Positions 59,772 to 64,000 of a DNA stretch of 64,000 nt are shown here, piece by piece. The stretch is taken from NCBI RefSeq assembly GCF_009883635.2, contig NZ_CP026115.2, forward strand, positions 682,001-746,000, in the 5' to 3' direction. Made by a program: the position numbers and the translations under genes. Numbering within the stretch: the first letter of the stretch is position 1; every line of letters starts with the position of its first letter. Below the pieces are notes generated by a model, which was not told the DNA's origin, did not search any database, and saw nothing but the letters and a program-made list of their open reading frames with translations. Source of the DNA: Pseudomonas putida. GTDB lineage: Bacteria; Pseudomonadota; Gammaproteobacteria; Pseudomonadales; Pseudomonadaceae.

Positions 59772-61823
59772 TTACTGGCCCTGGCTGGCCAGGGCGTCTA
59801 CAGGCTCAATAGTATCCTGTCGCACCGTGGCACCGAACTGCTTGATCATCTGCTGGATCAACGGATCCTGCTCGATCGACAGCACGGCGTCCTGCTGGCG
59901 CTCGGCGCGCTTGCGTGACGCTGCCTGGGCCGGGGTTTCCTGCTCGGGGCGAATCAGCTCGATCCGCAGGTTCAGGGTGCGCCCCAGATGCTGGTTGAGC
60001 GCCTCGTTCAGCCGGCGTTGCTGGGTGGTGTTGAACAGCGCACCCTGGCCTGGGTCCAGGTGCAGCAACCAGTCGTCGCCGTCGGCTGCCATCAACGTAC
60101 AGTTTGCAGCGATGTTGCCTGTCATGCCGGACACAGGCAACTGTGGGAATAATTCCAGCCATTGCAGAGCCAGGCCGGTCGCGGGCTGAGCCGCTGGCAG
60201 TGGCTCGGGGGCGGCGGCAGGCGCCTCCTCCTGGACGTGTTCGGCCAGCTCGTCGAGGTAGCTGAAGCCTACTGGGTCGCTTTCGCCACCGTAGTAGTCC
60301 TCATCCATGGGCGGCTCGTCGTCGCGGTCCATGCCAGCCGAAGCGTAGGCGGACGAATCGAAGGGCGGCTCGTCGTAGGCCGACTGGGCGTTCTGCGAGG
60401 CTGCAACCGGAGCTGGGGCCGGAGCGGGTGCTGGCTCGGGCGCAGGCGTAGGCGTTGGCGCCGCAGCAGGCTCCTCCCAGGGCAGGTCGATGACCTCCTC
60501 CACCACCACCGGCTCAGGCGCGGCAACTTCGGGCTCTGGTTCAGGCTCTGGCTCAGGCGCCGGCTCCACAACCGGTGCGGCCTCAGCCTGCGGGGCCGGC
60601 GCCACTGGCGCAGGCTGCGGCGGCTCAACGGCAGGCGCCTCGACAGCAACGGCTGGCGCTGCCACCGGGGTTGCCGGATCAGCTGTGGCCTGGCTGATCC
60701 CCACTGGCTTTAGCACCGGTTTCGGCGCATCGTCGGTATCTGCCGGGCGGAACGCCAGCATGCGCAGCAGGACCATTTCGAATCCGCCCCGCGGGTCCGG
60801 CGCCAATGGCAGGTCGCGGCGCCCGATCAGGCCCATCTGGTAGTAGAACTGCACATCTTCGGCCGGCAACGCCGAGGCCAGCGCCAGCACCCGGTCGCGA
60901 TCGCCCTGGCCGTTGTCGACCGCCTCGGGCAGCGCCTGAGCAATGGCCACGCGGTGCAGCACATTGAGCATTTCGGCCAGCACGCCGCTCCAGTCCGGCC
61001 CCTGCTCGGCCAGGTTGCGCACGGCTTCGAGCAACGCCCGCGCATCGCCTTCGAGCAGCGCCTGCAGCACGCCATAGACCTGGCCATGATCAAGGCTGCC
61101 GAGCATGGCGCGCACATCGGCGGCCAATACCTTGCCCTCGCCGAAGGCGATGGCCTGGTCGGTCAGGCTCATGGCGTCCCGCATCGACCCATCGGCCGCA
61201 CGGCCGAGCAGCCACAAGGCATCCGGCTCGAACGGCACGTTCTCGGCCTGCAGCACGTGGCTCAGGTGTTCGACCACCCGCTCCGGGCTCATGTTCTTCA
61301 GCGAGAACTGCAGGCAGCGCGACAGGATGGTCGCCGGCAGCTTCTGCGGGTCGGTGGTGGCAAGGATGAACTTGACGTAGGGCGGCGGCTCTTCCAGCGT
61401 CTTGAGCAAGGCGTTGAACGAGTGGGTGGAGAGCATGTGCACTTCGTCGATCAGGTAGACCTTGAAGCGCCCACGGCTTGGCGCGTACTGCACGTTATCG
61501 AGCAGTTCGCGGGTGTCTTCGACCTTGGTGCGGCTCGCGGCGTCGATCTCGATCAGGTCGACGAAGCGGCCCTCGTCGATCTCCCGGCACACCGAGCAGG
61601 TGCCACAGGGCGTGGACGTGATGCCAGTTTCGCAGTTGAGGCATTTGGCGATGATTCGCGCAATGGTAGTCTTGCCCACACCCCGGGTACCTGTGAACAG
61701 GTAGGCGTGGTGCAGGCGCTGGTTGTCCAAGGCATTGATCAAGGCCTTGAGCACATGGGTCTGGCCGACCATTTCGCGGAACGAGCGCGGACGCCATTTA
61801 CGTGCAAGAACCTGATAACTCAT
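59772..61823 (-). CDS. dnaX: DnaX, DNA polymerase III tau (gamma/tau) subunit
   Basis: 683 residues. AAA+ clamp-loader domain: Walker A GTRGVGKT (45-52), zinc ligands at Cys64, Cys73, Cys76 and Cys79, Walker B LIDEVHML, and the SRC sensor region LSRCLQFSLKN. Domain III is followed by a long Pro/Ala/Glu-rich linker (about 385-550) and the C-terminal tau part that binds polymerase alpha and DnaB (LQWLELFPQLPVSGMTGNIA). No obvious slippery A-run for a short gamma form was noticed. First gene of dnaX-ybaB-recR. Confidence 0.95.
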   Translation of the reverse strand: MSYQVLARKWRPRSFREMVGQTHVLKALINALDNQRLHHAYLFTGTRGVGKTTIARIIAKCLNCETGITSTPCGTCSVCREIDEGRFVDLIEIDAASRTKVEDTRELLDNVQYAPSRGRFKVYLIDEVHMLSTHSFNALLKTLEEPPPYVKFILATTDPQKLPATILSRCLQFSLKNMSPERVVEHLSHVLQAENVPFEPDALWLLGRAADGSMRDAMSLTDQAIAFGEGKVLAADVRAMLGSLDHGQVYGVLQALLEGDARALLEAVRNLAEQGPDWSGVLAEMLNVLHRVAIAQALPEAVDNGQGDRDRVLALASALPAEDVQFYYQMGLIGRRDLPLAPDPRGGFEMVLLRMLAFRPADTDDAPKPVLKPVGISQATADPATPVAAPAVAVEAPAVEPPQPAPVAPAPQAEAAPVVEPAPEPEPEPEPEVAAPEPVVVEEVIDLPWEEPAAAPTPTPAPEPAPAPAPAPVAASQNAQSAYDEPPFDSSAYASAGMDRDDEPPMDEDYYGGESDPVGFSYLDELAEHVQEEAPAAAPEPLPAAQPATGLALQWLELFPQLPVSGMTGNIAANCTLMAADGDDWLLHLDPGQGALFNTTQQRRLNEALNQHLGRTLNLRIELIRPEQETPAQAASRKRAERQQDAVLSIEQDPLIQQMIKQFGATVRQDTIEPVDALASQGQ

Positions 61824-61946
61824 CGAAAAACCATCGCAGCCTGATCGAGCGGAAGATCGCTAATGCTAGCGGAGCGGGGGCAAAATTGCACCCTGCACAG
61901 CTCGTCTAAGCTAAGCAACTGGCGCGCTGTTCAAGGAGGATGTGCA

Positions 61947-62714
61947 TTGCGACGACTGCTGGCCCTGCTCTTGCTCTGGACCGCTCACAGCCTGGCGGAA
62001 CAACCGGTGCTGCGCTTTTCCATGGCCGAGAGCTGGAGCATGCCGTTGGTACGGGTCGAAGGCGGCCAGCCGGTGGAGGGCCTTGTATTCGACCTGATCC
62101 AGGCACTGGCCCGGGAAGCCGGCGTGCGCCCGGAGTACCACGTGATGGCACGCCTGCGCCTGCAACAGGCAATGGATGCGGGCGACATCGATGTGCGCTG
62201 CTATGTGAGCAGCCAGTGGTTCAATGATCGGCCGGGGAGTTTCGTCTGGAGCATTCCGTTTATTCTTCAGCGCGACGTGCTGGTCGGGCGACCGGGCGCC
62301 GCCACCCCTGCTCGCCCCGAACAACTGCCACCCCAGGCGATCGGCACGGTGCTGGGGTATGCCTACGGCACCCTGGAGCCGCTGTTTGCCCTGGGGCGCC
62401 TGCTCCGCGAGGACAGCCGCAGCCAGCAACTGGCGCTGCAGAAGCTGCAGATCGGGCGGTATCAGCATGCGGTGAGCAATGAGCTGTCATTGCAGTGGTT
62501 CAATCAGGGCTTGCCAGCCGAGCAGCACCTGCCGATACAGGCCGTGCTGGAGGAACAGGCGCTGGGGTGCATGGTGAGGAATGACCCGGCGATACCGACC
62601 CAAGGGGTTTTGCGGGCATTGGTGCGGATGAAGCAGTCGGGGGAAATCGACAGGATTGTTCAGAGGTATGGGGCAGTGGGGTATTCAGAGGAAATTTCGG
62701 TGGTTCAGCCTTGA
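61947..62714 (+). CDS. Periplasmic solute-binding protein, SBP family 3 (amino-acid type)
   Basis: 255 residues from TTG 61947. This rare start is chosen because a perfect AAGGAGG lies 7 bases before it, and the product then begins with a good signal peptide (RRLLALLLLWTAHSLA). Mature features are GLVFDLIQALAREAGVRPEY, DIDVRCYVSSQWFNDRPG and YAYGTLEPLF. No transporter genes are adjacent. Ligand unknown. It is divergent from dnaX. Confidence 0.8.
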   Translation: MRRLLALLLLWTAHSLAEQPVLRFSMAESWSMPLVRVEGGQPVEGLVFDLIQALAREAGVRPEYHVMARLRLQQAMDAGDIDVRCYVSSQWFNDRPGSFVWSIPFILQRDVLVGRPGAATPARPEQLPPQAIGTVLGYAYGTLEPLFALGRLLREDSRSQQLALQKLQIGRYQHAVSNELSLQWFNQGLPAEQHLPIQAVLEEQALGCMVRNDPAIPTQGVLRALVRMKQSGEIDRIVQRYGAVGYSEEISVVQP

Positions 62715-62719
62715 GCCGG

Positions 62720-63124
62720 ATGGAAATCCAACCTTCTGAAAGAAACTTCCGAAGTGCCACCGGCCTCAACTCGGTCCAAGAGTCGGAACTCGCCGGCTAC
62801 CGCGCCAGAAACCTCTCGGTTGAAGAGAAAAAACCCGGGCTTGCCGCCGGCCTCGGTCTGCTCCCAGGTGGCGGATCATTCTACGGGCGCGCTTACGGCT
62901 TTGGTGTGGTGAACCTGCTGTGCTGGCCGCTTTCCATCCTGTGGGACCCCGTCAGCGGGCATGACGCTGCAGAGATGATCAACTATCAAGCCACCAAAGC
63001 TCATATCGCAGCGCTGAAAAAGCGCGATATGGATGAGCTGGATGCTCAGCTGGAGACTGAAGCGATCGACATCAAGCGCTACGCGCTCGACAAACGCAGA
63101 ATTGACGAGAAATACAGCCTTTGA
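62720..63124 (+). CDS. Hypothetical small membrane protein
   Basis: 134 residues from ATG 62720; a TTG at 62711 is an alternative. The N-terminal third is polar. A hydrophobic glycine-rich centre follows (GLAAGLGLLPGGGSFYGRAY then FGVVNLLCWPLSILWDP), resembling the helix pair of TM2-like proteins. The C-terminal third is charged and helical (KAHIAALKKRDMDELDAQLE). It lies 5 bases after the binding-protein gene, without a clear ribosome binding site. Function unknown. Confidence 0.65.
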   Translation: MEIQPSERNFRSATGLNSVQESELAGYRARNLSVEEKKPGLAAGLGLLPGGGSFYGRAYGFGVVNLLCWPLSILWDPVSGHDAAEMINYQATKAHIAALKKRDMDELDAQLETEAIDIKRYALDKRRIDEKYSL

Positions 63125-63294
63125 GGGCATCAGCCGGACAGCGCCGCATAGACGGCGCTTCTCACAGGCGCCGCGTGTAGGAGGTTTCTCTTTTTAACCA
63201 AGGACAATTTCCGGCGCGCACTGCAGCCCTTGAAGTACCTGGGTTTTAAAGCCACAGAGACTACAACGACATCTGAAACGAACGAAATCGCGAG

Positions 63295-63372
63295 ATGTTC
63301 TGTTATCCCATCATCGTCGGCTCCGCCACATTGGCAGCCCTGAGCGGAATCATCAGCCTTCTGATCAAATGA
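63295..63372 (+). CDS. Possible 25-residue membrane peptide
   Basis: Starts at ATG 63295 and reads MFCYPIIVGSATLAALSGII then SLLIK, one hydrophobic helix. Its TGA overlaps the ATG of the next reading frame as ATGA, an arrangement typical of translational coupling. No convincing ribosome binding site (CGCGAG). Too short for any family match. Confidence 0.3.
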   Translation: MFCYPIIVGSATLAALSGIISLLIK

Positions 63373-63566
63373 TCAGTGGAACAACCATGCGGCGCTCCAT
63401 TCAGGAAATACGCGAGGAAATGTACCTTGAGATCGAGGCACTGCAAGAAGACATGCGCAAAGCCAGGTACGCCTCCCCTTGGGAGTTGCTGATACTGTTT
63501 GGCATGGGAGCAGGTTTTTCGTTGGTCGTGATCGTTGTCGGCACCTGGATCATGCGACAGCTGTAA
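63369..63566 (+). CDS. Hypothetical protein with coiled coil and one membrane helix
   Basis: 65 residues from ATG 63369, or 59 from ATG 63387. An N-terminal charged helix (RRSIQEIREEMYLEIEALQE) has heptad spacing, and one C-terminal helix (LLILFGMGAGFSLVVIVVGT) crosses the membrane. No family recognised. The composition and the membrane helix support a real gene. It precedes the convergent 4.5S RNA gene. Confidence 0.5.
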   Translation: MISGTTMRRSIQEIREEMYLEIEALQEDMRKARYASPWELLILFGMGAGFSLVVIVVGTWIMRQL

Positions 63567-63635
63567 CCAGCGATCAGAAGATGGATGAGGCGATGCGCCG
63601 GTCCGAATGATTTTTCCGACCCCGGAAATGGAGGC

Positions 63636-63738
63636 GGCCCCACCAGCCACACCCCGGCACTCGATGTTCCCGCTATGGCTGCTCCCTTCCGGGCCTGACC
63701 AGGTTAACGGGTAATCAATGCGGGGGGACCGATGGGGC
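63636..63738 (-). ncRNA. ffs: 4.5S RNA of the signal recognition particle
   Basis: On the minus strand the conserved apical loop reads GGTCAGGCCCGGAAGGGAGC followed by AGCC, the Ffh-binding hairpin with its GGAA tetraloop and asymmetric internal loop. The ends (GGCCCCATCGG.. and ..GGTGGGGCC) pair to close the rod. Length is about 100 nt, as for bacterial 4.5S RNA. Exact ends are estimated from the pairing. Confidence 0.93.
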
Positions 63739-63860
63739 CACCACTACACAGCTCGCCAAGCAGCGAGCCGCGCCATTGTACCGGTCTGGGGCGAAGATAC
63801 AACCTCTGTGGAAGAAAAAGTCATCATTTCTCAATGACTTGTCTGGGTTGCGCTGGGCAG

Positions 63861-63940
63861 GGCCGGCCTCTTCGCGGGTAAACCCGCTCCTACAGGTACC
63901 GCATATGCCTGCAGGAGCCGCCTTGCCGGGGGCGCCGGCA
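63861..63940. repeat. REP elements near the window end
   Basis: A REP copy at 63861-63896 (GGCCGGCCTCTTCGCGGG..) is followed by a diverged reversed copy at 63908-63940 (GCAGGAGCCGCCTTGCCGGG). No gene was seen from 63739 to the window end. Confidence 0.75.
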
Positions 63941-64000
63941 AGGAGGTCGCGCGGCCTTTAAAAGAACCCACAGGGTCAGACAGTGATGCCGTGCTCTGCC

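Overview
The window looks like chromosomal DNA of a Pseudomonas from the P. putida group. It is GC-rich with typical pseudomonad codon use. It carries paired putida-type REP elements in at least seven intergenic regions. The order etfQO - mqsRA - pvdRT/opmQ - pvdH - dsbD/dsbG - pvdL - pvdS - ccoNOQP x2 - ccoGHIS - hemN - anr - apt - recR - ybaB - dnaX - 4.5S RNA matches what I remember of that group. No tRNA, rRNA, CRISPR array, insertion sequence or prophage was seen.

Layout. (1) 1-2645: the 3' end of ETF-ubiquinone oxidoreductase, an MqsR/MqsA toxin-antitoxin pair with two operator palindromes, and an MHS-type transporter. (2) 2717-10967: a degenerate receiver protein, an ECF sigma factor behind a candidate Fur box, the PvdRT-OpmQ export pump, a siderophore-interacting reductase and PvdH (diaminobutyrate synthesis). 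(3) 11165-13179: a two-component system. (4) 13180-15620: a REP-rich, partly AT-richer island holding the wreck of a polymorphic DNase effector (Ntox15/Tde1 type, HNPD motif intact but frame broken), a dead Tdi1-type immunity gene and an intact second immunity gene. (5) 15630-21742: a five-gene operon for a periplasmic molybdenum hydroxylase (Mo subunit, 2Fe-2S subunit, tri-heme cytochrome c, XdhC and MocA maturases). (6) 22021-25329: a DsbD-TlpA-DsbG thiol redox operon. (7) 25464-40299: PvdL (4313 aa, pyoverdine chromophore NRPS), the sigma factor PvdS behind a strong Fur box, and a siderophore-type acetyltransferase. (8) 40365-42990: solute-binding protein, exonuclease, PpnP and a hydrolase. 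(9) 43080-57982: two tandem cbb3 oxidase operons, their assembly genes ccoGHIS, a TauE/SafE-like protein, hemN and the oxygen sensor Anr. (10) 58038-64000: apt, recR, ybaB, dnaX, a solute-binding protein, small hypothetical genes and 4.5S RNA.

Two regulons can be read from the DNA. For iron, Fur boxes precede pvdS and the second ECF sigma gene. PvdS-type promoters (TAAAT-N16-CGT) lie exactly spaced before pvdR, pvdH and the acetyltransferase, and a one-mismatch version precedes pvdL. For oxygen, Anr boxes precede the first cco operon (9/10) and hemN (10/10), with a weaker site before ccoG. The second cco operon lacks one and has a long AT-rich leader instead.

The pyoverdine genes here are only the conserved ones. 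The strain-specific peptide NRPSs, the FpvA receptor, PvdE and the periplasmic maturation enzymes are not in the window and must lie elsewhere if the strain makes pyoverdine. The least ordinary stretch is the decayed DNase effector-immunity island at 13.5-15.6 kb.
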